This document shows, in pieces, positions 8,985 to 17,675 of a stretch of DNA of 48,413 nt (positions are counted from its first letter, which is position 1; every line of letters starts with the position of its first letter). Under the pieces are notes generated by a model that did not search any database, was not told the DNA's origin, and was given only the letters and a program-made list of their open reading frames with translations. This DNA is from an uncultured Lachnospiraceae bacterium (GTDB taxonomy: Bacteria > Bacillota > Clostridia > Lachnospirales > Lachnospiraceae). Location: NCBI GenBank assembly GCA_902766825.1, contig CACXFB010000072.1, positions 1 through 48,413 on the forward strand, in the 5' to 3' direction. The translations under genes were made by a program, and so were the position numbers.

Positions 8985-10421
8985 ATGGCTAGAGAATATG
9001 AGACCGTCATAGGACTTGAAGTTCATGTTGAACTTGCAACAAAGACAAAAATATTCTGTGGTTGTTCTACCGCTTTTGGTGGTGCACCTAATTCACATAC
9101 ATGTCCTGTATGTACAGGAATGCCGGGATCACTTCCTGTGTTAAATAAGCAGGTTGTTGAGTATGCTGTTGCTGTAGGTCTTGCAACTAACTGTAAGATA
9201 ACACAGTACTGCAAGTTTGACAGAAAGAATTATTTCTATCCTGATAACCCTCAGAACTATCAGATTTCACAGTTATATCTTCCTATATGTCGTGACGGAA
9301 AAGTTGAGATAACAACTGACGAGGGAACAAAATTCGTCGGAATACACGAGATTCACATGGAAGAAGATGCAGGAAAGCTTGTTCATGATGACTGGGATGA
9401 TTGTTCGTACGTTGATTACAATCGTTCGGGTGTGCCTCTTATAGAGATTGTTTCAGAACCTGATATGAGAAGTGCAAAAGAAGTTATTGCATATCTTGAA
9501 AAGTTAAGAACAACAATTCAGTATCTTGGAGCTTCAGACTGCAAACTTAACGAAGGTTCAATGAGAGCTGATGTAAATATTTCGGTAAGAGAAGTCGGTG
9601 CAAAGGAATTCGGAACCAGAACAGAGATGAAGAATCTTAACTCATTTAAGGCAATTGCCCGTGCAATTGAAAATGAGCGTGCCCGTCAGATTGACATCAT
9701 CGAAGAGGGCGGACAGGTTGTTCAGGAAACAAGAAGATGGGACGACAACAAAGAGTACTCATACGCAATGCGTTCCAAGGAAGATGCACAGGATTACAGA
9801 TATTTCCCTGAGCCTGATCTTGTTCCTGTATCAATAAGCGACGAGTGGATTGAAAGCATCCGCTCTAATCAGCCTGAATTTAAGGATGAGAAGAAGAAAA
9901 GATATATGGATGAGTTTGGTCTTCCTGAGTATGATGCGGACATTATAACAGGCTCTAAGAAGATGGCTGATATGTTTGAAGAAGCAACGGCAATCTGCGG
10001 CAAGCCTAAGAAGGTCAGCAACTGGCTTATGGGCGAGACTATGAGACTTCTTAAGGACAGAGACATTGAATTTGAAGATGTTAAATTTGATGCCGTTAAT
10101 TTCTCTAAGCTTGTTAATCTGGCTGATGAAGGCAAGGTTAACAACCAGGTTGCAAAAGAAGTATTTGAAAAGGTGTTTGATGAAAACATAGACCCTGAAG
10201 AATATGTTAAGGCTAACGGCCTTGAGAGTAATTCAGATGCCGGTGAACTTAAAGAAGTTATTCAGAAAATCGTGGATGCAAACCCACAATCCGTAGAGGA
10301 TTACCACAATGGTAAGACCAAAGCAATCGGCTTCCTTGTAGGTCAGACAATGAAAGAAATGAAGGGTAAAGCAAATCCTGCGATGATTAATCAGATTCTT
10401 ACAGAAATCCTCAATGGTTAA
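8985..10421 (+). CDS. gatB: Asp/Glu-tRNA amidotransferase subunit B
   Basis: The 478-aa GatB binds the misacylated tRNA, phosphorylates the Asp/Glu carboxyl group and accepts ammonia from GatA. The N-terminus ETVIGLEVHVELATKTKIFC is diagnostic. The zinc-binding cysteines appear as FCGCS and CPVCTG, and ADVNISVR and DYRYFPEPDL are conserved. The C-terminal YqeY-like helical tail (about 330-478) is complete. TGGAGGCG lies before the ATG. It is the last gene of the operon, followed by a strong terminator. Confidence 0.97.
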   Translation: MAREYETVIGLEVHVELATKTKIFCGCSTAFGGAPNSHTCPVCTGMPGSLPVLNKQVVEYAVAVGLATNCKITQYCKFDRKNYFYPDNPQNYQISQLYLPICRDGKVEITTDEGTKFVGIHEIHMEEDAGKLVHDDWDDCSYVDYNRSGVPLIEIVSEPDMRSAKEVIAYLEKLRTTIQYLGASDCKLNEGSMRADVNISVREVGAKEFGTRTEMKNLNSFKAIARAIENERARQIDIIEEGGQVVQETRRWDDNKEYSYAMRSKEDAQDYRYFPEPDLVPVSISDEWIESIRSNQPEFKDEKKKRYMDEFGLPEYDADIITGSKKMADMFEEATAICGKPKKVSNWLMGETMRLLKDRDIEFEDVKFDAVNFSKLVNLADEGKVNNQVAKEVFEKVFDENIDPEEYVKANGLESNSDAGELKEVIQKIVDANPQSVEDYHNGKTKAIGFLVGQTMKEMKGKANPAMINQILTEILNG

Positions 10422-10459
10422 TGTGCAAATACAACAATAAAATATTATATTTTATTAAA

Positions 10460-10497
10460 ACAGACGTCAAAATATAAAAAAGACGTCTGTTTTTTTA
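10460..10497 (+). terminator. Terminator of the aspS-gatCAB operon
   Basis: A 9-bp perfect stem, ACAGACGTC 10460-10468 with GACGTCTGT 10482-10490, closes a 13-base A-rich loop and runs into seven T. Confidence 0.93.
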
Positions 10498-10600
10498 CTT
10501 AATTTGGCGCAAAACCTGCATAAACAGCTGTAAAATAGCAAAAATCAACAAAGAAAGCGTCAAAAAATAATGAAAAGTGAAAAGTTTGACTAAAAAACTA

Positions 10601-10629
10601 TTGATTTTTTGGTAGTATTACATTATCAT
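10601..10629 (+). promoter_or_regulatory. Candidate promoter of the sugar ABC importer
   Basis: TTGATT at 10601-10606, a 17-base spacer and TATCAT at 10624-10629. An alternative -35 (TTGACT, 10587-10592) lies just upstream. The inverted repeat that begins 10 bases downstream would overlap the transcript start. Confidence 0.55.
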
Positions 10630-10638
10630 TATCATGTA

Positions 10639-10665
10639 ATTCATTAACAGGTGAAGTTAATGAAT
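10639..10665. promoter_or_regulatory. Perfect inverted repeat at the importer promoter, possible operator
   Basis: ATTCATTAAC (10639-10648) and GTTAATGAAT (10656-10665) are perfect 10-bp arms around a 7-base spacer. The site lies just after the predicted -10 and 39 bases before the start codon. It could be an operator for an unlinked repressor or a weak mRNA hairpin. It has no T-tract, so it is not a terminator. Confidence 0.6.
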
Positions 10666-10704
10666 AATAATAAATAAATTCAATCCTAGGAGGAGGATCC
10701 ATTT

Positions 10705-12045
10705 ATGAAGAAAAGATTTTTAGCAGTAACTTTAGTTGGGGCAATGGCAGCAACTGCACTTGCAGGTTGTGGTTCTGACAACAAGACAACAGACAACACA
10801 TCAGCTCAGAAGAAAGCTGAATCAGGAGATAAGAAGAAAGGATCAGTATATTATCTTAACTTCAAGCCTGAGGCTGAAGATGCTTGGCAGGCACTTGCTA
10901 AGGCATACACAGAAGAGACTGGTATTGAAGTAAAGGTTCATACAGCAGCTTCAGGTACTTATGAGACAACTCTTGAATCTGAGATGAATAAAGATGAAGC
11001 ACCTACATTATTCCAGGTTAACGGACCTGTAGGACTTGCTAACTGGGCAGATAAGTGTGCAGACCTTTCAGAGACAGATGTTTATAAGAATCTTACAAGT
11101 GAAGATTATGGTTTAAAGAAAGATGACAAGGTACTTGGTATCGCATACGTTATTGAGTCATATGGTATCATCACTAACAAGAAGCTTCTTCAGGAAGCAG
11201 GACATTCAGTAGATGAGATTAACTCATTTGATACATTAAAGAGCGTTGTAGAAGATATTACAGCTAAGAAGGCAGCTGGAGAAGTTAAGTTCTCAGCATT
11301 TACTTCAGCAGGTATGGATGGATCTTCTGACTGGAGATTTAAGACACACCTTGCTAACCTTCCTATCTACTTCGAATACCAGGAGGATGGTATTGATTCA
11401 ACAGAAGCTATTAAGGGTACTTACCTTGATAATTACCGTCAGATTTGGGATCTCTACATCAACAATGCTACAGCAGAAGGAAAAGATCTTTCAGCTAAGA
11501 CAGGAACAGATGCAGAGAATGAGTTCCTTAACGGTGAGGCAGTATTCTTCCAGAATGGTTCTTGGGAATACACAGCACTCAGCGCAAAGATTGCAGATGA
11601 TGATATGACAATGATTCCTATCTATGTTGGAGCAGGAGATGAGGCTAAACAGGGACTTTGTACAGGTACAGAGAACTTCTGGTGTGTAAATCAGGATGCA
11701 AGTGATGATGATGTAGCTGCAACACTTGATTTCATGAACTGGTGTGTGACAAGCGAAAAAGGAACAAAGGCTATGGCTGAAGACATGGGATTCACAATTC
11801 CATTCAAGAATGCTGTAGAGTCTAAGAACGTATTCGTTAAGCAGGATGTTGCTAATACAGAAGCAGGACTTAAGCCTGTATCATGGAACTTTACAACAAT
11901 GCCTTCTGAGAAATGGAAGGATGGTGTAGGTACAGCACTTACAGCATATGCAGCAGATCCTTCAGATGCTAACTGGGATGCAGTTAAGACAGCATTCGTT
12001 GATGGATGGGCTTCAGAGTATAAGTTAGCTAATGCAGATGCTTAA
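10705..12045 (+). CDS. Sugar (maltose-type) ABC importer, solute-binding lipoprotein
   Basis: This 446-aa protein is an extracellular binding protein of the family 1 (MalE/UgpB-like) type. Residues 1-20 form a lipoprotein signal with lipobox LAGC (Cys21 is probably the lipidated residue), followed by a Ser/Thr/Lys linker. The mature part begins VYYLNFKPEAEDAWQALAKAYTEETGIEVKVHT, the usual family opening. FFQNGSWEY and an aromatic-rich C-terminal lobe fit carbohydrate binding. AGGAGGAGG stands before the ATG. It heads an operon with two permeases; no ATPase gene is present. The sugar cannot be read from sequence; a maltodextrin or related oligosaccharide is an inference helped by the starch-binding-like protein at 26.4 kb. 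Confidence 0.92.
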   Translation: MKKRFLAVTLVGAMAATALAGCGSDNKTTDNTSAQKKAESGDKKKGSVYYLNFKPEAEDAWQALAKAYTEETGIEVKVHTAASGTYETTLESEMNKDEAPTLFQVNGPVGLANWADKCADLSETDVYKNLTSEDYGLKKDDKVLGIAYVIESYGIITNKKLLQEAGHSVDEINSFDTLKSVVEDITAKKAAGEVKFSAFTSAGMDGSSDWRFKTHLANLPIYFEYQEDGIDSTEAIKGTYLDNYRQIWDLYINNATAEGKDLSAKTGTDAENEFLNGEAVFFQNGSWEYTALSAKIADDDMTMIPIYVGAGDEAKQGLCTGTENFWCVNQDASDDDVAATLDFMNWCVTSEKGTKAMAEDMGFTIPFKNAVESKNVFVKQDVANTEAGLKPVSWNFTTMPSEKWKDGVGTALTAYAADPSDANWDAVKTAFVDGWASEYKLANADA

Positions 12046-12083
12046 TCTCATTTAACTAAGAACTTTATTTACAATTAATAATA

Positions 12084-12118
12084 TAGGACAGGCAGGTTAT
12101 CTTGACCTGACTGTCCTA
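12084..12118 (+). terminator. Intercistronic stem-loop between binding protein and permeases
   Basis: TAGGACAG (12084-12091) pairs with CTGTCCTA (12111-12118), and after one mismatch CAGGT pairs with ACCTG around a 7-base loop. Only AATTCTTT follows, so it should be a leaky terminator or an mRNA-stabilising structure. Such hairpins commonly keep binding-protein expression above that of the permeases. Confidence 0.7.
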
Positions 12119-12139
12119 ATTCTTTATATGGAGGTTAAT

Positions 12140-12997
12140 ATGGAGAAAGCATTAAAGAGATATTGGCCAATATTTATCTTACCAACTCTTGCAGCTTTTG
12201 CTATTGGATTTATATATCCTTTTGCACAGGGTCTGTATTTATCATTCTGCCAATTCAGAACTATTGATAAGGTTAAATGGGTAGGTTTTGATAACTATGT
12301 TAAAGCATTTACATGGGATCCACAGCCACTGACGGATTCGATGAAATTTACGGTGGCATTTGCGCTTGTTTCCATAGTGCTTATTAATCTTGGAGGATTT
12401 GTTCTTGCGTTGGCTCTTACAAGAGGAGTTAAAGGAACTAACATCTTCCGTACATTATTCTTTATGCCAAACCTTATAGGTGGTATTGTGCTCGGATATA
12501 TATGGAATGTTCTTATTAACGGTTTTTTATCTTTAATAGGCAAGCCTCTTATAGAGCTTAATCCTACAGCCGGTTTCTGGGGACTTGTTGTTCTTATGTG
12601 CTGGCAGCAGATGGGTTACATGATGATAATATATATAGCAGGTCTTCAGAGTGTTCCTGAGGAACTTATTGAAGCTGCTAAGATTGATGGAGCAACTAAG
12701 TGGATAACACTTATTAAAGTTAAGGTTCCGATGGTTATGTCATCAATCACAATTTGTGTATTCCTTACACTTTCCAACTCGTTTAAGTTGTTCGACCAGA
12801 ACCTCGCTCTTACAAGAGGTGAGCCTGGTGATCAGACTGCAATGATGGCTTTGAATATCTATAATACATTCTATGGACGAAGCGGACAGGTGTGGAAAGG
12901 TCTTGGACAGGCAAAGGCAGTTATTTTCTGTATCATAGTTGTTGTACTGTCACTTGCGCAACTTTTGACAACACGTAAGAGGGAGGTGCAGCAGTAA
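12140..12997 (+). CDS. Sugar ABC importer permease, MalF/UgpA type
   Basis: This 285-aa inner membrane permease has six predicted segments, beginning with YWPIFILPTLAAFAIGFIYP. The cytoplasmic EAA loop, which docks the ATPase, reads EELIEAAKIDGATKWITLIK (about 180-199). An ATG at 12128 is in frame, but GGAGG lies at 12130-12134, inside that extension and 5 bases before the ATG at 12140, so 12140 is chosen. The next permease starts one base after the stop. The missing ATPase is probably a shared MsmK/MalK-type protein elsewhere. Confidence 0.93.
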   Translation: MEKALKRYWPIFILPTLAAFAIGFIYPFAQGLYLSFCQFRTIDKVKWVGFDNYVKAFTWDPQPLTDSMKFTVAFALVSIVLINLGGFVLALALTRGVKGTNIFRTLFFMPNLIGGIVLGYIWNVLINGFLSLIGKPLIELNPTAGFWGLVVLMCWQQMGYMMIIYIAGLQSVPEELIEAAKIDGATKWITLIKVKVPMVMSSITICVFLTLSNSFKLFDQNLALTRGEPGDQTAMMALNIYNTFYGRSGQVWKGLGQAKAVIFCIIVVVLSLAQLLTTRKREVQQ

Positions 12998-12998
12998 T

Positions 12999-13946
12999 AT
13001 GAACGAAAAAGAATTAAAAGATTTAAAAAAGGGCAATGGTCCTAACATTGCAAAAGAATCAGAGAGTCAGGAAAGAAAGGAATCCCGTGAGGAAAGTAAA
13101 AAACTTAAGCAGAAAGAAAATACAGCCAATATACTTATTATGGTTGCGCTTATAGCATTTTCTATAGCTTTTGTGTATCCTGTTTTCATGATTTTGTTTA
13201 ACTCCTTCAAGGTTGGTTCGGCTTTTTCAACAAATACGGCATTTAATCTTCCTAACGGAGATACTTTCTCAAAACTTGATAACTATATTGATGCAATTAA
13301 ATCCAAGGGATTTTCGCAGAGTTTGTTTTATAGCTTTTTCATAACTATATCATCTGTTGCAGCAATATTACTTTGCTGCTCGATGTGTGCATGGTTCATA
13401 TCAAGAATAAGAAACTGGTTTACAGAGGTACTTTACTATATATTCGTATTCTCTATGATTGTACCATTCCAGATGGTTATGTTTACACTTTCAAAGACTG
13501 CAGACAAACTTAATCTTAATACACCATATGTAATATGGATTATTTACCTTGGATTCGGAGCGGGTCTTGCGGTATTTATGTTCTGCGGATTCCTTAAATC
13601 TATTCCTATTGAGATTGAGGAAGCTGCTATGATTGATGGTTGTAATCCGATACAGACTTTCTTTATGATAGTTATACCAATGCTTAAACCAACAATGATT
13701 TCGGTTGGTATTCTTGAGGCAATGTGGGTATGGAATGATTATCTTCTTCCTTATCTTGTACTTGATATCAAGAAATATAAGACGATTCCTATTCTTATTC
13801 AGTACTTCAGAGGAAGTTACGGAAAAGTTGAATGGGGACCACTTATGGCATGTATTATGCTTACAATCATCCCTATCGTTATTGTATATATAGCAGGACA
13901 GAAACACATTATCAAGGGTGTTGCTGCCGGTGCTGTAAAAGGTTAA
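12999..13946 (+). CDS. Sugar ABC importer permease, MalG/UgpE type
   Basis: This 315-aa partner permease has six membrane segments starting near residue 45. The EAA loop reads IEEAAMIDGCNPIQTFFMIV, followed by PMLKP. It ends with the usual short basic or neutral tail (AAGAVKG). Its N-terminal 40 residues are unusually hydrophilic and Lys/Glu-rich (KESESQERKESREESKKLKQ) and probably cytoplasmic; most family members lack this extension. The Shine-Dalgarno GGGAGG lies inside the end of the preceding gene, indicating coupled translation. It is followed by a strong bidirectional terminator. Confidence 0.92.
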   Translation: MNEKELKDLKKGNGPNIAKESESQERKESREESKKLKQKENTANILIMVALIAFSIAFVYPVFMILFNSFKVGSAFSTNTAFNLPNGDTFSKLDNYIDAIKSKGFSQSLFYSFFITISSVAAILLCCSMCAWFISRIRNWFTEVLYYIFVFSMIVPFQMVMFTLSKTADKLNLNTPYVIWIIYLGFGAGLAVFMFCGFLKSIPIEIEEAAMIDGCNPIQTFFMIVIPMLKPTMISVGILEAMWVWNDYLLPYLVLDIKKYKTIPILIQYFRGSYGKVEWGPLMACIMLTIIPIVIVYIAGQKHIIKGVAAGAVKG

Positions 13947-13980
13947 AGAACTTATTTGGGTATTATATTATAAAAAAAAT

Positions 13981-14016
13981 AAAACAGAACCGATACATTG
14001 TTACCGGTTCTGTTTT
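13981..14016. terminator. Bidirectional terminator after the importer operon
   Basis: AAAACAGAACCG (13981-13992) pairs with CGGTTCTGTTTT (14005-14016). T follows on the plus strand and an A-rich run precedes it, so it can also end the converging minus-strand small gene. Confidence 0.9.
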
Positions 14017-14030
14017 TGTGTGTATAGCTT

Positions 14031-14288
14031 TTAGTGAAATAAATTTTTCTTAACAAATATATGAAAGATAAGAAGTACAACTGGAACACTTAGTGCAAAA
14101 AGTACTTTTATAATCATCCTCCATGTCGAAAAATATGCTATGGTTCCCATTATAACTAAAGTTATGACAGGCATTATAATCCATACAAATTTTTTCTTGC
14201 TTGTTGAAAGAATTATTTGCAGGCATGGCGAAATCATCAGGAAAAAGAATAAGACGATTATACCTGCGCCTTCTAATATTTTTATCAT
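14031..14288 (-). CDS. Small membrane protein of unknown function
   Basis: This 85-aa protein has three predicted membrane segments (about 5-25, 33-52 and 55-75) and a basic tail ending in KKNLFH. The chosen start, MIKILEGAG, has GAGGAA 7-8 bases upstream on the minus strand; an in-frame ATG 12 codons earlier has no good ribosome site. The family was not recognised. It faces the importer operon and shares its terminator. The hydrophobic pattern and ribosome site make it a credible gene, but there is no functional clue. Confidence 0.6.
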   Translation of the reverse strand: MIKILEGAGIIVLFFFLMISPCLQIILSTSKKKFVWIIMPVITLVIMGTIAYFSTWRMIIKVLFALSVPVVLLIFHIFVKKNLFH

Positions 14289-14392
14289 GGTATTCCTCAT
14301 TTCATAATGAAAATTTATTAACAAGTAATCACTGTTAATCTAATATTTGATATTCTATCATTAAAAGCATTGTTTTTCAATTGAAGATTATG

Positions 14393-14421
14393 TTGCAATA
14401 TATTGTAATACATAATATACT
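14393..14421 (+). promoter_or_regulatory. Promoter of the PilZ gene, overlapping a near-palindrome
   Basis: TTGCAA (14393-14398), a 17-base spacer and TATACT (14416-14421). TTGCAATATATTGTAA at 14393-14408 is palindromic at 14 of 16 positions and covers the -35, so it may be an operator. Confidence 0.65.
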
Positions 14422-14467
14422 GTTAAAGTATGAGTAAATTGCACATGAATGGAGGTATCACTTAAAG

Positions 14468-14815
14468 GTGATTGAAGAGAAGAGACGTAATAAAAGAGTT
14501 GCGATTAGTATGCAGCTTGAGATATCAACATTATTTAAGCAGGATAATGTTAAAGTTGGTAATGTAGATGCACCTATTGAGGTAGTTAATATATCAAGGA
14601 CAGGAATTGCATTTAAGACAGAGAGTATATTGCCTTTGAATTATTATTTTAACTCTATGATTGAGATAGGCGATAAGGATTCAAGATTTTATTGTGTAGT
14701 TCGTATTATCAGAAGAGAAAAAAATGAACAGGGGGAAAACATCTATGGTTGTGAATTCATAGGTTTCGCTCCTGTTCTTAATCATGTGTTTGATGAGCTT
14801 GAAGCTGAGAATTAA
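14468..14815 (+). CDS. PilZ-domain protein, probable c-di-GMP receptor
   Basis: This 115-aa single-domain protein carries the two PilZ binding elements. An arginine-rich start, RRNKR (about residues 5-9, RxxxR type), and NISRTGIAF (about 46-54, D/NxSxxG type) together bind cyclic di-GMP in the family. The rest is the expected beta barrel, ending in a Phe/Glu-rich tail. The start is GTG at 14468, with GGAGG 12 bases upstream; no in-frame ATG exists nearby. It converges on the FliK-like gene, and the two stop codons overlap in a shared TTAA. Known PilZ proteins act on flagella, adhesion or polysaccharide. Here the neighbouring FliK-like gene and the c-di-GMP protein at 34.4 kb suggest motility control (inference). 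Confidence 0.87.
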   Translation: MIEEKRRNKRVAISMQLEISTLFKQDNVKVGNVDAPIEVVNISRTGIAFKTESILPLNYYFNSMIEIGDKDSRFYCVVRIIRREKNEQGENIYGCEFIGFAPVLNHVFDELEAEN

Positions 14816-16692
14816 GTTCTTATATCGAATGCATAACGTTTCATTGGAGCCGATGGTCCATCGGTTTCAATGATTTTTTTTGCTATATCCATATTTTCAT
14901 TCTGGTCATATACTTTGCCGTCAAAGATAAATCCCTTTTCAAAAAGATTATTTTTAAGAAGTTCCATGTTGGTTTCCACTAACTTACGGGATGTTTCATC
15001 TGCCATATAAAATTTTGCATCAACATTGTTATCAGTAAGTCGTATGTTGACATCTAAAGGTTTCAGATTATCCATATCAAGATGCAATAAAACACTTAGG
15101 CTTTGTCCACCCATTGCCAGTTTCTTTTTGTTAGTCATTACATACAGTTCACTGTGAATGGTTTTGCCTTGAAGTCGTACAGGAAGCTGAATGTAGGAAA
15201 ACATCTCATTGAGTGTATTCATGAAATCAAGGTTGTTCTTTAATGCTTGCGAGCTTGTTGCAAGCTTGCCGTCTGCAGCGAGATTCTGCGCAGCCTGTCT
15301 CATTGAATCTGCCTGGGCGAGAGCCTTGTCTAATTTGTCTAACTGTTCATACATGTTCTTGTATTTTTCATGAAGTTTGTCTTCACTTAATTCGTCAGGA
15401 GTAATGGTCCATTCACCGGTAATTGCCTGAGTCAATACTTTGATGTATTCATTGCTTTTTATTAGTGCCGCACTTTTTTCATCGGTCATAAAGTTCATAA
15501 TATTATTAAGGTATTTGACAAGTTCGATGGAAGAAACATCACCTTTCCATATCATATCGCCAAGAACCTGTGAACCCGGAAGACCTTTTATCATAGCGTT
15601 AATTGTAGCACGCCCAAAGTCGTTCATGTAGGATGAGAGTTCATTGTTGTTAAGCTGCATGCGTGAGTAGCTTTCAAGTACATTTTCAATCGATGGGTCA
15701 ACAAATAAATCTCTTGCTCTTGTAACTAAGGAGTTACCAAGAGGAGTAGTAAAGGTAGTGCCTGAATAGTAGTTTTCTGTATCATTTACAGTAGCATGTT
15801 CGTATGCCTGATTGATTGCAATAGCTGTTTCACGAAGAGTGGCTGTACCGTCAGCAATCTTTTGGGTGAGTTCCTCGTTGTTTCCAAATAGATTAAGAAT
15901 ATTAATTATGCTTTCACCGTCGTTAGCAGATGTAAATACTGATGTAAGCAAAGGTTCACCGCTATAGATTCCCATGTCAGATCCTGAAGCTGTTGTGGTC
16001 GATGTAATAATCTCACTGATGGTACTGTTAAGTTTAAGTAACTTATCAGTTGATGATGTGCTTCGGAGTGCATCTTCAATGGCCTGTGTTACATTACTGA
16101 TCTGGTTTACAATGCGGTGCTCACCAAATTGGAACTCCTCCATAAGACGTGCATTATCGCCTGTTACGGGAATGCCTGCTTTATTCATTGCAACGATTGT
16201 AGATATTGACACATCTTTATTGGCATAGGATTGTGTAAGTATATTGATTATACTTTGCTTGTCGATTGACATGTTATTATGGAGAAGTTCACTTGTTATT
16301 GCAACATTTTTAACGGTCTTTGGCAGACCTGCTGCGACAAGTGCCTTTTCGATAATGGTTTCTTCATTGCCGGCCTGTGTTGTGAGCGGCTCGAGAAAAA
16401 GTCCATTAGCAGTTCTGTGGGCGCTAAAGGACGTGATATCACCGATATTAACATCGGTTCCCTCTTTTACACGGGCTGTAATTACAGTGTCGTCGGCAAG
16501 TTTGATTGTTATCTCGTTGTTCTTTCTGTCTATAACTTCACCTGTAAGTTTTTCACCGTCATTAGGAGTATAGCGCGAATCTGCGCCCCCCTCCTTTGAA
16601 TTGTGGATGTTTTCTCCTGGTGTTAAGGGGATTGTTCTTGAATTTGTAATGGATGAATCCATGTATGAATGTAGTGGTGTAAGTGAATCCAT
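14812..16692 (-). CDS. FliK-like (flagellar hook-length control type) protein
   Basis: This 626-aa protein begins with a disordered, Thr/Ser/Asn-rich leader (1-45). A small beta-rich segment with GEKLTGEVIDRKNNEITIKL follows (about 47-95), then a long helical middle (100-490). The C-terminus (about 500-585) resembles the FliK C-terminal fold: LPVRLQGKTIHSELYV, then an LSVLLHLDMDNLKPLDVNIR strand pair, then NVDAKFYMADE and a helix with LLKNNLFEKGF. GGAG lies 8 bases before the ATG. FliK proteins are exported and time the switch from hook to filament. No other flagellar gene adjoins it, so it may be a FliK relative with another role. I assign it by fold-like pattern, not by a strict motif. Confidence 0.6.
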   Translation of the reverse strand: MDSLTPLHSYMDSSITNSRTIPLTPGENIHNSKEGGADSRYTPNDGEKLTGEVIDRKNNEITIKLADDTVITARVKEGTDVNIGDITSFSAHRTANGLFLEPLTTQAGNEETIIEKALVAAGLPKTVKNVAITSELLHNNMSIDKQSIINILTQSYANKDVSISTIVAMNKAGIPVTGDNARLMEEFQFGEHRIVNQISNVTQAIEDALRSTSSTDKLLKLNSTISEIITSTTTASGSDMGIYSGEPLLTSVFTSANDGESIINILNLFGNNEELTQKIADGTATLRETAIAINQAYEHATVNDTENYYSGTTFTTPLGNSLVTRARDLFVDPSIENVLESYSRMQLNNNELSSYMNDFGRATINAMIKGLPGSQVLGDMIWKGDVSSIELVKYLNNIMNFMTDEKSAALIKSNEYIKVLTQAITGEWTITPDELSEDKLHEKYKNMYEQLDKLDKALAQADSMRQAAQNLAADGKLATSSQALKNNLDFMNTLNEMFSYIQLPVRLQGKTIHSELYVMTNKKKLAMGGQSLSVLLHLDMDNLKPLDVNIRLTDNNVDAKFYMADETSRKLVETNMELLKNNLFEKGFIFDGKVYDQNENMDIAKKIIETDGPSAPMKRYAFDIRT

Positions 16693-16889
16693 TTATAATC
16701 TCCATATAAAATTATTATTTGCCAAACCCAAAATACATAATAAATCATATAGCCTATTTCGGACAAAATATAAAAAAAATAAGTCCAAAATGAAAAATAT
16801 TTTATTTTATTCATATTATTGAGGCAGCGGTGTGTTGATTTTAATGTGATAAAGAATCATAATTAATTATATTGGAGGTAAAGCGTAAT

Positions 16890-17675
16890 ATGTACAAAAC
16901 TAATTATCATATTCATAATGAACTGTGTAAACATGCGATGGGGACGGTTATGGATTATGCAGACAAAGCTTTTGAATGCGGATTTGATATTATCGGAATG
17001 AGTGATCATGCACCTTTTAGAGGTAATCCGTATGGTTTCAGGATGGATTTTGAAGAGTTTGAAGAATATATATTTCAGGTAAAAGAAGCTAAGCGTACGT
17101 ATGAAAAAAGAATGAAAGTACTCCTTGGTCTCGAGATAGAATATATGGCTAAGCATAGAGCATACTATGATGAGCTTAGGGAAAAATATAATATGGAATA
17201 TTTGATCTTGGGACAGCATTTTTTTGATGACGGACACGGAAATGAGCTTTATGTATATGATCTGCCTGATACGACGGGTTATGTAGATTATGCAAAGTCT
17301 GTAGAAGAAGCACTTGGGACGGGATTATTTAGCATGGTTGCACATCCGGATCTGATGTTTGTTCATGATTTTGAATGGGATTATAATTGTGATAAGGCGT
17401 GTGATATTATAGTTGATGCGGCGGTAAAATATGGCGTGCCGTTAGAGTTAAATGCTAATGGGGTAAGAAAGGGAAAAAGCAGGTTTGTGGATGGTGACAG
17501 GTATCCATACCCTCATTTCAAGCTTTTTGAGAAAATCAGTGATGCTAAAGTGCCGGTTATGATTAATTCGGACTGTCATCAGTTAAAAGAGCTTGATGAT
17601 GAGGCTATGAAGATGTCACATGAGCTGGTTAAAGAATGGAATCTTATATATCAGGATGTCTTGGAATTAAGGTGA
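16890..17675 (+). CDS. PHP-family phosphatase (histidinol-phosphatase, HisJ/HisK type)
   Basis: This 261-aa PHP-domain metal-dependent phosphoesterase shows the metal-site motifs in order: NYHIHNELCKHA near residue 5, MSDHAPF near 45, GLEIEY near 93, LGQHFF near 118, VAHPDLM near 152 and MINSDCHQ near 227. These match the PHP histidinol-phosphatases that dephosphorylate histidinol phosphate to histidinol. I use the ATG at 16890 rather than a TTG six codons earlier because GGAGG at 16874-16878 fits it. No his genes adjoin it, so it may be an orphan his gene or act on another phosphate ester. Its 3' end overlaps the converging small gene by 9 bases. Confidence 0.82.
   Translation: MYKTNYHIHNELCKHAMGTVMDYADKAFECGFDIIGMSDHAPFRGNPYGFRMDFEEFEEYIFQVKEAKRTYEKRMKVLLGLEIEYMAKHRAYYDELREKYNMEYLILGQHFFDDGHGNELYVYDLPDTTGYVDYAKSVEEALGTGLFSMVAHPDLMFVHDFEWDYNCDKACDIIVDAAVKYGVPLELNANGVRKGKSRFVDGDRYPYPHFKLFEKISDAKVPVMINSDCHQLKELDDEAMKMSHELVKEWNLIYQDVLELR

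Noticed and set aside
16872-16889. Six-codon N-terminal extension of the PHP phosphatase from TTG
   Set aside because: The extension covers the GGAGG ribosome site, which fits the ATG at 16890.
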